64,000 nt of DNA from CAVWNR01 sp963756525 (GTDB lineage Bacteria; Actinomycetota; Actinomycetes; Mycobacteriales; Jatrophihabitantaceae), in the NCBI GenBank assembly GCA_963756525.1, contig CAVWNR010000003.1:650036-714035 (forward strand). The letters run 5' to 3'. Position numbers and translations under genes: made by a program. Below the pieces are notes generated by a model that made no database searches, was not told where the DNA came from, and worked only from the letters and a program-made list of their open reading frames with translations. Positions 17,863-26,353 of this stretch are shown one piece after another (position 1 is the first letter of the stretch; each line of letters begins with the position of its first letter).

Positions 17863-19252
17863 ATTGGTGTTGTTGTTCGTGTCGTCGGTAGTGGCAGTCG
17901 CGGGCGCGGGCTTGGTGTCGTCGTCGCCAGCGTGACCAGGCGATCAGCGTGTCGATGCTGCGTTTGCCGGCAAGTAGGAGCGCGTCGAACAAGTGGCGGA
18001 ACTCGTTGACGGTCAGTTCGATGAGCTCGGCTGGTGCCGGTCTGTGGTCGCGTTCGATGGCGGTGGCGACGGCGAGGAAGGCGTGGGCGAGCATGGCGAG
18101 GGTGGTCCAGCGGTGCCAGGAGGTCCAGCGCCGCACCTGGTGTTGATCGAGGCCGGTCAGGCCTTTGGCGGCTTGGATGTTTTCTTCGATGCGCCAGCGT
18201 TGCCCGGCGACGCGGACGAGGGTGGCGAGCGAGATCGGGCGTGGGCTGTAGCAGCGCAGGTATGCTAGTTCGCCGGTGCGGTCGTTGCGGCGGATGAGCA
18301 GGTGATGACTGCCGGTGTCGTGGGCGTCTTCGGGTAGTAGTGCGATCCAGGCCCAGGAGTAGTAGCGCTCGCCCTTGCTGCCGGCCCCGGACGAGTACTT
18401 CTGCCAGGACCGGTTGGGCAGCATGGCGGGCAGCGCATCGACGCGGATCGGCCCGGCGTGGGTGGGCACCCGCCGGTTGGCGGCGACTTGCAGCACGTAG
18501 CCCAGGCCGTGGCCGCGGATCGCCCGGCGCAGGTGGGGATCGGCGCCGTAGACCTCATCACCAGCCACCCAGGCGGCCGGCACGCCCGCCTGCACCGCAC
18601 GGCTGATCATCTGCGCGGCCAGCGCTGGCTTGGTCGCGAACTCGACCTCGACTGGGACACCGGCGCGCTGGCAGCGCTGCTCGTCCTCGGCCCAGGACTT
18701 CGGCAAGTACAGGGCCCGGTCGATCAGCGCGTGCCCGCGGCGGGCGGCGTAGGTCAGCAATACCGCGACCTGGGCATTCTCGATTCGCCCGGCGGTGCCG
18801 GTGTATTGCCGCTGCACCCCGACGGTGTGCTCGCCCTTCTTGACGTCTCCGGTCTCGTCGACCACCAAGATCGCGTCCGGCTCGCCGAACGCGTCGATCA
18901 CATAGCTGCGCACGTCGTCGCGGACGGCGTCGGCGTCCCACTTCGCGCGGGCCAGCAGATGCTGCAGCCCGTCCGGGGTCGGATCGCCGCGCTGTTCGGC
19001 GATCGTCCAGCAGTTCTTCCGGTCCAACCCGGACACCATGCCCAGCATCAGATCCGCGGCATGCCGCACCGGCTCATACCGGGTGAAGCGCGGCACGATC
19101 CGATCGATCACTGCACCAAACGCGACCGTCCACCGGCGAACATCTACGCTGTGTGCCGCGGCCACCGCGGCGTTCTCGTTGTTCCACACAAGCAACGCAT
19201 GCTCGCCCGGTGGCCGCGCCCTCCCCGGCAGAAACGCCGAAACCAGCCTCAC
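17861..19252 (-). CDS. IS701-family DDE transposase
   Basis: 463 residues as the longest reading; the true start may be a little further in, since similarity becomes clear from VDVRRWTVAFGAVIDRIVPR. The catalytic triad contexts are visible: LVVDETGDVKKGEHTVGVQR (first Asp), AAWVAGDEVYG (second Asp) and RWRIEENIQAAKGLTGLDQH (Glu). RNase H-fold transposase acting on the 23-bp ends of its own element. No frameshift or internal stop. Confidence 0.92.
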   Translation of the reverse strand: MRLVSAFLPGRARPPGEHALLVWNNENAAVAAAHSVDVRRWTVAFGAVIDRIVPRFTRYEPVRHAADLMLGMVSGLDRKNCWTIAEQRGDPTPDGLQHLLARAKWDADAVRDDVRSYVIDAFGEPDAILVVDETGDVKKGEHTVGVQRQYTGTAGRIENAQVAVLLTYAARRGHALIDRALYLPKSWAEDEQRCQRAGVPVEVEFATKPALAAQMISRAVQAGVPAAWVAGDEVYGADPHLRRAIRGHGLGYVLQVAANRRVPTHAGPIRVDALPAMLPNRSWQKYSSGAGSKGERYYSWAWIALLPEDAHDTGSHHLLIRRNDRTGELAYLRCYSPRPISLATLVRVAGQRWRIEENIQAAKGLTGLDQHQVRRWTSWHRWTTLAMLAHAFLAVATAIERDHRPAPAELIELTVNEFRHLFDALLLAGKRSIDTLIAWSRWRRRHQARARDCHYRRHEQQHQ

Positions 19253-19262
19253 TGGCAGCGGA

Positions 19263-19285
19263 GATCACGAACTACGGCTGTCGTA
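19263..19285 (-). repeat. IS701-family right inverted repeat
   Basis: Perfect 23-bp inverted copy of the left end, followed by the second CTAG target copy at 19286-19289. Confidence 0.9.
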
Positions 19286-19300
19286 CTAGCCGACCCCGCT

Positions 19301-19541
19301 ATGGCCCGACACGTCGTGCACCGCCCAAACGGCCAGGTCGAGGAATACCAGGAACTGCCCGCCGTCGAGCAGCTGGGAACCCGACCGGGCGACCGTCACC
19401 TTCCCCGACGGATCGCTGCGCTCCTACCACGCGGAGCACGGACTCGGCGGTATCGGCTTCGAGTTCGCGCAAGCCGGCATCCTGGTGCTCCGCTTCCAAG
19501 ACAGCGATCACCTGCTCGCCGCCTTCGCACCCACCGCGTAG
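19301..19541 (+). pseudogene. small hypothetical protein with single-base frameshift
   Basis: ATG 19301 reads MARHVVHRPNGQVEEYQELP. After a one-base shift near 19375 the protein resumes as WEPDRATVTFPDGSLRSYHA, EHGLGGIGFEFAQAGILVLR and FQDSDHLLAAFAPTA, ending at 19539-19541. The two parts together give a compact ~80-residue beta-rich protein. No family was recognised. It directly follows the IS701-family element and its promoter may have been displaced. Confidence 0.55.
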
Positions 19542-19710
19542 ATCTCCGTCAGCGGCAGCGCGCTCGACGACCGCGGCCGACGATCATCCAGCGGCCGTTG
19601 AGACCCGAAGAAACCACAGCCCGGCAGGCACAGCATCGTCGATCGTCTCGCATCGCGTCCGCACCAACAGCCCGGCCAACGCTCACCCGCCCGGCCGGGC
19701 AGGGAGAACC

Positions 19711-19845
19711 ATGCCAGACAAGTCCCCACGCCACGCCACCATCAAGACACCCAGCCAGCCCATCAAGCACAAGCGGGCCGCCAAGAAACTCAAGATCGAG
19801 CAGGCCGCCCACCGCGACGTCATAGCCGCCATCCGCGACCGGTGA
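19711..19845 (+). CDS. lysine-rich small protein (44 aa), MxDKSPR family
   Basis: ATG 19711 with agggagaa upstream. Sequence MPDKSPRHATIKTPSQPIKH then KRAAKKLKIEQAAHRDVIAA. It shares the start, the central Lys/Arg cluster (KRAAKK versus KRAEKK) and length with the protein at 15751, so the two are paralogues. Probably nucleic-acid binding or disordered, by composition only. Confidence 0.65.
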   Translation: MPDKSPRHATIKTPSQPIKHKRAAKKLKIEQAAHRDVIAAIRDR

Positions 19846-20228
19846 GCTGAACCAACCCACCGCCAGCCCCCGCGCCGCTTACCGCCTCGGCGGTTCCGCA
19901 GCGACAGTACGCGCGGATCTTCCGATGATCGGACCAGTTGACTGCGCGATAACCTGCGGATGGGATCTGGCGATCTTGACAAGTTGATCTACACATGAAC
20001 AGAGTTGACGCTTCCGATCATCGGCAATGTCGCACTGATCGTTTGATTCCGAAGCTTCCGCTCATCGCAGTGAGCGGATGAGGTACGGCCTCAGGGCCAC
20101 CTGGACGACGGGCTGCTTTATTTGCGCCGTGGCTACGTCCCGCGTGGCATACCTATGCTGATCGAGATGGTCGGCGGACGGCGGTCGGGCCGGGTGCGTG
20201 GCGCTGTGTCTGCTGCGGCTTCAACCGT
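19846..20228. other. gap with short repeated motifs, possible IS-end remnant
   Basis: Contains cttccgatgatcgg (near 19919), cttccgatcatcgg (near 20011) and cttccgctcatcg (near 20053), mixed with agttgac/caagttgat repeats. This resembles the multi-repeat ends of IS21-like elements, but no transposase is attached. No supported gene. Confidence 0.35.
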
Positions 20229-20826
20229 TCAGGTGTGGTGGCTTGAGTCGAGGGGGTAGACCAGGATGCCGCCGCCCAGGTCGGCCCAGCCCCGGTCGGT
20301 CCACCAGCCGGTGGAGGCTCCAGCGGCGGCGCGACGGTCGCCTGAGGATCAACCGCGCCGAGGTGCGCGCCGGTCAGGTAGGCGAGCCGGTCAGCCAGCC
20401 GCCGAGGACCCGCCTGAGCAATTCGAGCGTCGCGCGGGCCAGCGGCGGCGGGTCGAACGGCGGGAACCAGTCCGCGTCCTCCACGACGAACACCCGGTCA
20501 CCGTCGTCGCGGAGCCGGACGGCCGCGGCCAGCAGTCCGGCGCTGATCTCGTCGGCCTGATCGAGCAGGTCCGGATCGGCCAGGTCGAGCAAATATCCGG
20601 ACAGCGCAGCCACCCGGGCGGTGAGCCAGCCGTCCTCGTCCGGTTCGCCGGACACCTGCCGGGCCAGCAGCTTGCGGTCGTTCTCGCTGAACTGGTCGAC
20701 GTCCCACCCGGTGTTGACGACCACGCCGGCTTGGGTGAGCCGATCGTCGCCGGTCCGGCGCAGCGTGACCGCGCAGTCCAGCGCGTAGGTCAGTTCGGAC
20801 AGCAACGCGGCGCTCAGCCCGGGCAT
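20229..20826 (-). pseudogene. hypothetical protein, copy A of a two-copy family, frameshifted
   Basis: ATG at 20824-20826 opens MPGLSAALLSELTYALDCAV. Landmarks: VAALSGYLLDLADPDLLDQA, DEISAGLLAAAVRLRDDGD and VEDADWFPPFDPPPLARATL. The open frame ends at 20374 (150 residues), but the matching C-terminus of the second copy can be read further in other frames (LAYLTGAHLGAVDPQ, then GGILVYPLDSSHHT with a stop at 20229-20231). Two small indels therefore truncate it. No known domain; the copy at 53673-54262 shares the same motifs in order. Confidence 0.6.
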
Positions 20827-20961
20827 GCCCGGACGGTAACGCCCTACCGCCGGTGGCATCGTGGCGCGGGAGGCGATGAGCCGCGTCCAGTGCGACGCCG
20901 TGGCACCCGACCACCTGTCTGGCCCGGTGCGCAGCAGCACGCGCCGGACCCGGTAGGAGGG

Positions 20962-20967
20962 TATGAT
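20962..20967 (+). promoter_or_regulatory. candidate -10 element giving a leaderless TA transcript
   Basis: TATGAT ends six bases before the antitoxin ATG, so transcription would start at or next to the start codon. The cggtaggaggg just upstream could alternatively act as a ribosome site for a four-residue leader (ATGATGAAGTTATGA) whose stop overlaps the antitoxin start. Confidence 0.45.
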
Positions 20968-20973
20968 GAAGTT

Positions 20974-21225
20974 ATGAAACGGATCACGGTGAGCCTCCCC
21001 GACGAGCTGGTCGACAAGATCCGGCAGGCCGCCGGCGGCGAAGGGCAGGTCAGCTCCTACGTCGCCACCGCACTCGCCGACTACCAACAGCGAGAAACCC
21101 TCCAGGAGATCCTCGCCGCCTGGCAAGCCGAGACACCCGTCCGCGACGAGCTGCGCCGCCAGGTCGCCGCCGAACTCGACGACGCCGGCCTCCCCCACCC
21201 CGCCAGGCGGCGGCGGGCCGGGTGA
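20974..21225 (+). CDS. ribbon-helix-helix antitoxin
   Basis: 83 residues from ATG 20974. MKRITVSLPDELVDKIRQAA is a classical ribbon-helix-helix N-terminus (beta strand plus first helix), followed by GQVSSYVATALADY as the second helix. The C-terminal half (LQEILAAWQAETPVRDELRR) should wrap the toxin. The stop overlaps the toxin start as GTGA, the normal antitoxin-first order with coupling. Autoregulation is expected from the family. Confidence 0.85.
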   Translation: MKRITVSLPDELVDKIRQAAGGEGQVSSYVATALADYQQRETLQEILAAWQAETPVRDELRRQVAAELDDAGLPHPARRRRAG

Positions 21226-21614
21226 ACGCACCCAGCGCCGGCCTCACCTTCGACACCGGCGCCCTGCTCGCCCTCGACCAGCCCAGCAAGGCGCTGCGCA
21301 TGCAAGCGCGCCTCGCCGAGACCCGCCGCCGCGGCGGCAGCATCTGCATCCCGATCGGCGTCATCGCGCAAGCCTGGCGCGGCCCCCGCCAGGCCCGCCT
21401 GGCCCGGCTACTCCGCTCCCCCGACATCGACATCGCCCTGCTCACCCTGCCAATCGCCCGCACCGTCGGAACCATCTGCGCCGCCAGCGGGCACAGCGAC
21501 GTCATCGACGTCCACGTCGCGCTCTGCGCCCGCGAACGCCACCACGCCGTCGTCACCAGCGACCCCGACGACATCGCCGCGATCGACCCCAGACTGCCGC
21601 TCATCCACGCCTGA
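21222..21614 (+). CDS. PIN-domain ribonuclease toxin (VapC-like)
   Basis: 130 residues from GTG 21222. PIN landmarks: first acidic residue in LTFDTGALLALDQPSKA (Asp 11), GVIAQAWRGPRQARLARLLR in the region of the second acidic residue (Gln where many VapC have Glu), GHSDVIDVHVALCA (third Asp), and VVTSDPDDIAAID (fourth). Mg-dependent cleavage of tRNA or rRNA is typical of the family; the target here is unknown. It pairs with the ribbon-helix-helix protein immediately upstream. Confidence 0.85.
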   Translation: MNAPSAGLTFDTGALLALDQPSKALRMQARLAETRRRGGSICIPIGVIAQAWRGPRQARLARLLRSPDIDIALLTLPIARTVGTICAASGHSDVIDVHVALCARERHHAVVTSDPDDIAAIDPRLPLIHA

Positions 21615-22122
21615 ACCTCGGGCGCATCAGCGGACAGACGCCGACCGGCGGGGAGACGCTCACACCCGCCACCACCCCGCCCGACGTTGATCGGCACCCT
21701 GCGTGACCAGGAAGCGAAGTACGATCCGCGCGCAAGGCGGCGTGCGGTAGACATCAACTCGGCCGTCAGGAGTGCCCGGCAGCTCCCAAGTGATCTTACG
21801 CAGGCGTGTTCGGGTGACCGGTCACGGCAAGATCCGAACGCGTGGCCGACTGTGGGCGGTTCGGTGACCAGGAGTGGTTTGCCCGGCTTGAGGCTGCACA
21901 CACGGACCGTCGATCTGCGCGCCGCCCCGACGTCCGAGCACCGCGCAGATCGATCGCTCAGGCGCGGTCGTCAATCTATCCGGCCGCAGACCACTGACCG
22001 CCTGGCACACGGGTATGGCCGCAAACTCGGCTGAGGCGTATCTCGACTCACGCGTGCCTCGGCGCCTCGATCCGATTGGGGCAGCTCGGTTCTGTCAGAA
22101 GCAGGCGAGAGAATCTGGTGTC
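21615..22122. other. gap without a recognised gene
   Basis: About 500 bases after the VapBC-type pair with no supported gene. The gacgccgaccggcggggag stretch after the toxin has only weak hairpin potential. Confidence 0.45.
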
Positions 22123-22909
22123 GTGGAGCCTACAGAGCGCGAAGCGGAACCGGTGAGCCCATTCGCGCCGGCCTGGGCGGCTGTCGATGCCGCCGCCGAG
22201 GCGCGGGCGTCGCTCAATGATCTGTGGAATCAACTGCGCGGCGAGCGGATATTCCGTGCAACCGTTGCAACCGGTGGGGACGGCAGCGGCCGAATCGGCG
22301 TGCACTGCGCCTTGCCCAGTGACGTCCGCGAAGCGATGGATCGGCTCGTCCGTCTCGTTCGTCGACGCAGTCAGCGAAGTCTTTGACTCAGCGATCTTCG
22401 CCACCGCCCGGCGTGTCTGCGCCGCGATCGATGAACCCGACGTAGAACTACACCGGATGCCCTACGTGGCGGCCGGCGCCGAGTTCTGGCAACACATCCG
22501 TGACGGTTACCTTCCCGGGATACGGCCCGATCACATCCGGATGATCGAGACCTTTCAACCTTTCGATGAGGCCGAACTGACCGAGAGCGCCGCCGCGACC
22601 ATGGTCCGCTCCGCTATGCGTCACTTCGCCAACCTTCGAGCGTCCTCGACCGAGCAGGACAGTCCCCCGCTCATCGTCATGTGGGCGCATTCAGCCGAAC
22701 CCGAGGTCCTCGTCGACCCGCCGAGCCAGGTTGTCTCAATCGAGTCCACAGGCGGCGTGCTGGTCGACTCCCGAACGGTCGCCACGTATCAGGTCACTGG
22801 AGATTTCGGCGACGCCGACGTCCGGGGCAACCCGAACATCGCTTTCGATGTGATCGCCAACCAACCACCATGGCCCACGGACCCCGACGACAACTTCAGC
22901 GCTCGGTAG
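22123..22909 (+). pseudogene. hypothetical protein with single-base frameshift
   Basis: From GTG 22123 the N-terminal part reads PFAPAWAAVDAAAEARASLN, DLWNQLRGERIFRATVATGG and ALPSDVREAMDRLVRLV. After a shift near 22358 it continues as FVDAVSEVFDSAIFATARRV, then HRMPYVAAGAEFWQHIRDGY, LPGIRPDHIRMIETFQPFDE and FDVIANQPPWPTDPDDNFSA to a stop at 22907-22909. Joined, it would be about 260 residues. No domain was recognised and there is no signal or membrane segment. It is one base away from a full-length gene. Confidence 0.55.
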
Positions 22910-23256
22910 GGCTTCGAGATCCGCTGCGGAGTCTGCCGCACCCAGCACCGCCCTGGCGGCCACCGCCATCGACGCCGCGACCCGAAGACGTCCGCCGCTA
23001 ACTCCTGCACGCGGCCGCACCCCCGGCCCGCGGAGACCCGATACCCGGCGGTCGCACCGGCGAGCGCGACACACCAAGGTGAACCGCGGTGATCTTGGTG
23101 AGGCGCTTGTCTATGTTTCCGACCATCGGCACGTCCGGAATGATCAGGAGACGCGAATGTTTCCGCAACAGACCGTGAGCGGACAGGTAGGAATCCGTGA
23201 TGCGGTCGACGGGGCCGGGTGGCGTTGTGCCTGATCGTGCTGGATCGGTGGGTGGG
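22910..23256. other. gap with a motif shared with 52.97 kb
   Basis: No supported gene. At 23113 the sequence atgtttccgaccatcggcac, followed by tccggaatgatcagg, closely matches atgtttcccaccatcggcat... at 52969. Confidence 0.4.
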
Positions 23257-23895
23257 TTATCCGAGGCGGTAGCCGATGCGTTGGCAGGTGACGGCGAGCG
23301 GCCCCCATAGTGAGGGGTGGGCGAGCGGGACGGCGAGCGCCGGGGTGTCTGGGAGCGCGTCGGCGGCTGGGGCCCACAGCGCGGCGCAGTGTCCGCCGCC
23401 GAGCATGGAGGCGGGGTACCAGACGCCTTCGAGGTCGGGCCAGGCCTGGGCGATGGTGCGGGCCCAGGCCTGCGCGCGCGGCCGCGGCCCGCTGCACAGG
23501 GTCTGGGAGGCGCCGGCGCGGGTGGGCCACGTGCCGGTGAGGTCGAGCAGCCTGACCGGGCGGGTGAGCCGCAGCCCGGTTAGCCAGGGGCCGCCGGCGG
23601 TGACGTCGACCCGGCGGGTGCGTTGGAACACCTCGGCCACCGCGATCTCGACCCGCTCGGCGGCCAGGTACAGCACGCCGAGACTCGACGTGGCGCCGGG
23701 CGGGAGCGGGTGTGGGTCGAACCGGCCGGCGGCAGGGCCGTAGCGGCGCAGCTGGTTCCAGGCCAGCACGTGCGCGCCGACGGTGTGGTGGATGCGCCAC
23801 AGGGTGACCCGCTGGCCGAGGGTGTGCAGCGCGCGTCCGATCGGCGCGCGCTTGCGCAGGGGGGCCGGATCGGGCGGGTTGGGTAGCTTGCTCAC
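23257..23895 (-). CDS. RES-domain toxin
   Basis: 212 residues from ATG at 23893-23895. The RES fold residues are in place: Arg in VTLWRIHHTVGAHVLAWNQL, Glu in ERVEIAVAEVFQRTRRVDV, and Ser/Gly in VWYPASMLGGGHCAALWAP. RES toxins (MbcT, ParT, Xre-RES pairs) attack NAD+ by phosphorolysis or hydrolysis, or ADP-ribosylate a target; which applies here is not visible. It follows its antitoxin with an ATGA overlap. Confidence 0.85.
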   Translation of the reverse strand: MSKLPNPPDPAPLRKRAPIGRALHTLGQRVTLWRIHHTVGAHVLAWNQLRRYGPAAGRFDPHPLPPGATSSLGVLYLAAERVEIAVAEVFQRTRRVDVTAGGPWLTGLRLTRPVRLLDLTGTWPTRAGASQTLCSGPRPRAQAWARTIAQAWPDLEGVWYPASMLGGGHCAALWAPAADALPDTPALAVPLAHPSLWGPLAVTCQRIGYRLG

Positions 23896-24458
23896 GCCCA
23901 GTCGGGGCCGAGCAGCGCGGTGACAGCGGCCGGGTCTCCCCCGGCGGCCAGCCAGGTCGCCGGGGTTTGCGGGCGGTCGTCGCGCATGGCTAGCTCCGGC
24001 TGCGGGGTGGTCATGAACGCCGCCAGCTGGGCCGGCGGCCAGCTCGGCGGCGTCGCGGCGAGCACCGCCGGCAGGCCGGGCAGTGGCCGGCCCTGGGCGT
24101 CGAACTGGAACGCCGGAAACCGCAGCCCGCGGCCCACCCGCACCGCGAGCAGCGTCCCGGCCGCGGCCTGGTGCCGCACCCGCGACTCGGACACCCCGAG
24201 CGCCCGGGCCACCGCGGCGGTGTCCGACCCGGCCAGCAGCGCCACCTGCTCGGCCAGCGCATCGCGATGCGCCCGGCGCCCCGCGGTCACCGCCTCATTC
24301 CCGAACTCGAGCCCGGCCCGCGCCAGCACCCGCATCTCATCCTCGGTAAGCGCCGCCGCGCCGCGCGCCGGCAGGTCGGCGATCGCGTCGGCGACCGCGG
24401 CGGCGAGTTCGTCCTCATCGAGACCGAACCGGTCCAGCAGCTCCTGCATCACCGTCAT
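23892..24458 (-). CDS. antitoxin partner of the RES toxin (HTH protein)
   Basis: 188 residues from ATG at 24456-24458 (MTVMQELLDRFGLDEDELAA); an internal ATG three codons in is possible. The middle holds a helix-turn-helix: VALLAGSDTAAVARALGVSE then SRVRHQAAAGTLLAVRVGRG. The C-terminal 60 residues (FMTTPQPELAMRDDRPQTPA, ATWLAAGGDPAAVTALLGPD) match the Xre/MbcA/ParS toxin-binding segment. It would neutralise the RES protein and repress the operon. Confidence 0.82.
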   Translation of the reverse strand: MTVMQELLDRFGLDEDELAAAVADAIADLPARGAAALTEDEMRVLARAGLEFGNEAVTAGRRAHRDALAEQVALLAGSDTAAVARALGVSESRVRHQAAAGTLLAVRVGRGLRFPAFQFDAQGRPLPGLPAVLAATPPSWPPAQLAAFMTTPQPELAMRDDRPQTPATWLAAGGDPAAVTALLGPDWA

Positions 24459-24465
24459 ACCGCAC

Positions 24466-24471
24466 ACTTTA
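24466..24471 (-). promoter_or_regulatory. candidate -10 element of the RES-antitoxin operon (leaderless)
   Basis: TAAAGT on the minus strand, seven bases before the antitoxin ATG. No Shine-Dalgarno site precedes that ATG, which fits a leaderless mRNA. Confidence 0.45.
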
Positions 24472-24477
24472 GCGCAC

Positions 24478-24496
24478 CGCGCGCATTCGCGCGCAT
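24478..24496. promoter_or_regulatory. direct-repeat candidate operator of the RES-antitoxin operon
   Basis: Two copies of CGCGCGCAT with a 10-base period (24478-24486 and 24488-24496) sit just upstream of the -10 candidate, on one face of the helix. A plausible binding site for the HTH antitoxin. Confidence 0.35.
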
Positions 24497-24751
24497 GCCT
24501 GCCCGTTCGGCCCCGGCCCGTCCACCGTGATCGACCTCCGCCGGGCGTTCGCGTCGGCCCGACGCAACCGGCTCGGCCAATCTGCGAAAATCGCATCATG
24601 TCCGCCGTCCGGCTCGTCGCGCGCCGGCGCGTGGACCTGCTGCGCGTAGCCAGCGCGGCATGTCGCCCGGCCGGCTGAAACCCGGCGCCAACCCGTCCCG
24701 CATGCGGCAGTGATACCCGCATGCTTCGGCTCGCTCGAAAGCAGGCAGGAC

Positions 24752-25211
24752 ATGTCGACGTTGTTCGGATTCCCGGACCGCCGGTGTGCTCATCGCCAGT
24801 GCCACCACACTGGTCTTTAGCCTCGCCGCGGGCAGCGCGTGGCTGTGGTTGGTCGCGCCGCTCGCCGTCGGGTTCCTGGCCCGGGTGCTCACCGGCCCGA
24901 CCCTGAGCCCGCTCGGCCAACTGGCCACCAGGGTGCTCGCGCCGCGCCTTGGCCCGGCCAAACCCGTCCCCGGACCACCCAAACGCTTCGCCCAGGGCAT
25001 CGGCCTGCTCGTCACCGCCACCGTGCTGCTCGCCGTCGGCCAGCCGATCGCCACCCAGGCGCTGCTCGGCGTGATGATCGCCGCATCCCGGCTGGAATCG
25101 ATCTTCGGCTACCGCCTCGGCTGCCGCGCATTCGCGACACTCATCCGGCTCGGCGTCATCCCCGAAACGACCTGCCCACAATGCGCGAACATCGCCCTGC
25201 ACACGGCCTGA
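24752..25211 (+). pseudogene. DUF4395 membrane protein with N-terminal lesion
   Basis: ATG 24752, with gcaggcagg just upstream, starts MSTLFGFPD as expected for DUF4395, but the frame then runs into unrelated sequence. The rest reads in another frame from about 24786: VLIASATTLVFSLAAGSAWL, LVAPLAVGFLARVLTGPTLS, FAQGIGLLVTATVLLAVGQP and SIFGYRLGCRAFATLIRLG, ending CPQCANIA. About ten codons and the register are lost between the parts. DUF4395 proteins have several membrane helices and a cysteine pair (C..C near the C-terminus, present) and accompany thiol-redox genes. Translation from GTG 24786 would lack the first segment. Confidence 0.7.
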
Positions 25212-25362
25212 GCTCCCAACGGCGACCCGCACCCCGGCACCGTCGAACCGAAGCGTCAGCGACTGCCAGCGCGACCGTTCGACTAACTTCAGCCGCGCTC
25301 AGCCGCGACCTCGATGACTCTGCCGCGCCGCCGGCAAGCCAACCGTTCCCCCAGCTGCCAGC

Positions 25363-26137
25363 ATGTACGCGATGACGAACGACGAGCTGCTCGTGGCCGT
25401 GAACCCCGACCCGGACTCCCGGCTGCCCTACCTGCTGCGCGTCCCGCTCGGCGCCGGGCTGGTGTTCCGCACCGCAGGCACCTGGCCGCGCACCAAAGCT
25501 CTGTTCTGCTACCCGCTCAGCCTGGACGATTGGCCGGCCGAGCCGCAGATCGTCGAACGGGTACCGATTCGCGCCTGTGCGCGGCGCGGGGCGGCGATCG
25601 ACCTGGTCCTCGACCGGGCGCGCGAGAACCGCTCCCAGCTGGTCTTCACCACCGCCCGCGGCCGAGATGCGGTGTTCTGGCAATCCCCACGCACCCGCAA
25701 ACAGGCACGACCAACGTCGCCACCCCGACCGCCCGCGCCGCCGGCCTCGGCCAGCTCGACATCATCATCGACAGCCGCGAGCAGTACCCCTACCGCTTCC
25801 CCACCCAGCAGGTGAGCACCGTGCGGCGCGCGCTGCCCTGCGGCGACTACGCCATCACCATCAACGACCGGCTCGTCGCCGTGGTGGAACGCAAATCGCT
25901 GCCCGACCTCACCACCAGCCTCATCGGCGGCACACTCCGCTACCGGCTCGGCGAACTGGCCGCACTCCCCCGCGCGGCCATCGTCGTGGAGGACCGCTAC
26001 TCCCAGATCTTCAAACTCGACCACGTACGGCCCGCGCGGGTCGCTGACGGGCTCGCCGAACTGCAAATCCGCTGGCCCGACGTGCCGATCATGTTCTGCG
26101 AAACCCGCCAACTCGCCGAGGAATACACCTACCGCTA
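25363..26137 (+). pseudogene. ERCC4-Lsr2-type nuclease, N-terminal part, split by the RIT element
   Basis: Starts at ATG 25363 (MYAMTNDELLVAVNPDPDSR) and reads PYLLRVPLGAGLVFRTAGTW, then VFTTARGRDAVFWQSPRTRK. A missing C near 25711 shifts the frame; it continues as GLGQLDIIIDSREQYPYRFP, VSTVRRALPCGDYAITINDR, LVAVVERKSLPDLTTSLIGG and AAIVVEDRYSQIFKLDHVRP. The ERCC4/XPF motif (VVERKS, VVEDRYSQ) is preserved. The frame reaches EEYTYRY at 26137 and is then interrupted; its C-terminus lies at 29694-29910. The family pairs a structure-specific nuclease domain with an Lsr2-like DNA-binding tail. Confidence 0.88.
26131..26137 (+). repeat. 7-bp target duplication, left of the RIT element
   Basis: ACCGCTA, repeated at 29687-29693. 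Joining the host gene at one copy restores the ERCC4-Lsr2 frame. Confidence 0.8.
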
Positions 26138-26240
26138 TTACTCCGATTCGCGGGTTATTCCGATGCCGGCTCCTTCGAGCGTGTGATCGGCCTGCAGGGC
26201 TGGGGTAACGAACTCGGGTAGCTGTCGCCTGTCGGAATAA
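26136..26240 (+). repeat. RIT element left 105-bp inverted repeat
   Basis: Begins TATTACTCCGATTCGCGGG and ends GTCGGAATAA. Reverse complement of 29559-29663 with a single mismatch (the base after gggtag). It contains TTATTCCGA and TCGGAATAA, which recur at the other end. The first two bases overlap the target copy. Confidence 0.92.
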
Positions 26241-26353
26241 GCCAGAGCGTCGCTTGCCACCTGGGAATTCTTTCCCTGACGTTCCGCGCCCATGGTGAAG
26301 GTGCCGCCATGTCCGTCCTGGGCCGGCGGTTCACCGGATGAAAGGACAGTGCC

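Larger units (their letters stand above)
17840..19285 (-). mobile_element. intact IS701-family insertion sequence
   Basis: A 1,446-bp element bounded by perfect 23-bp inverted repeats and flanked on both sides by CTAG (17836-17839 and 19286-19289), a 4-bp target duplication as expected for the IS701 family. It carries one complete transposase gene. The left copy of the target supplies the hsp20 stop codon. Ends and gene are undamaged, so the insertion may be recent and active. Confidence 0.9.
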
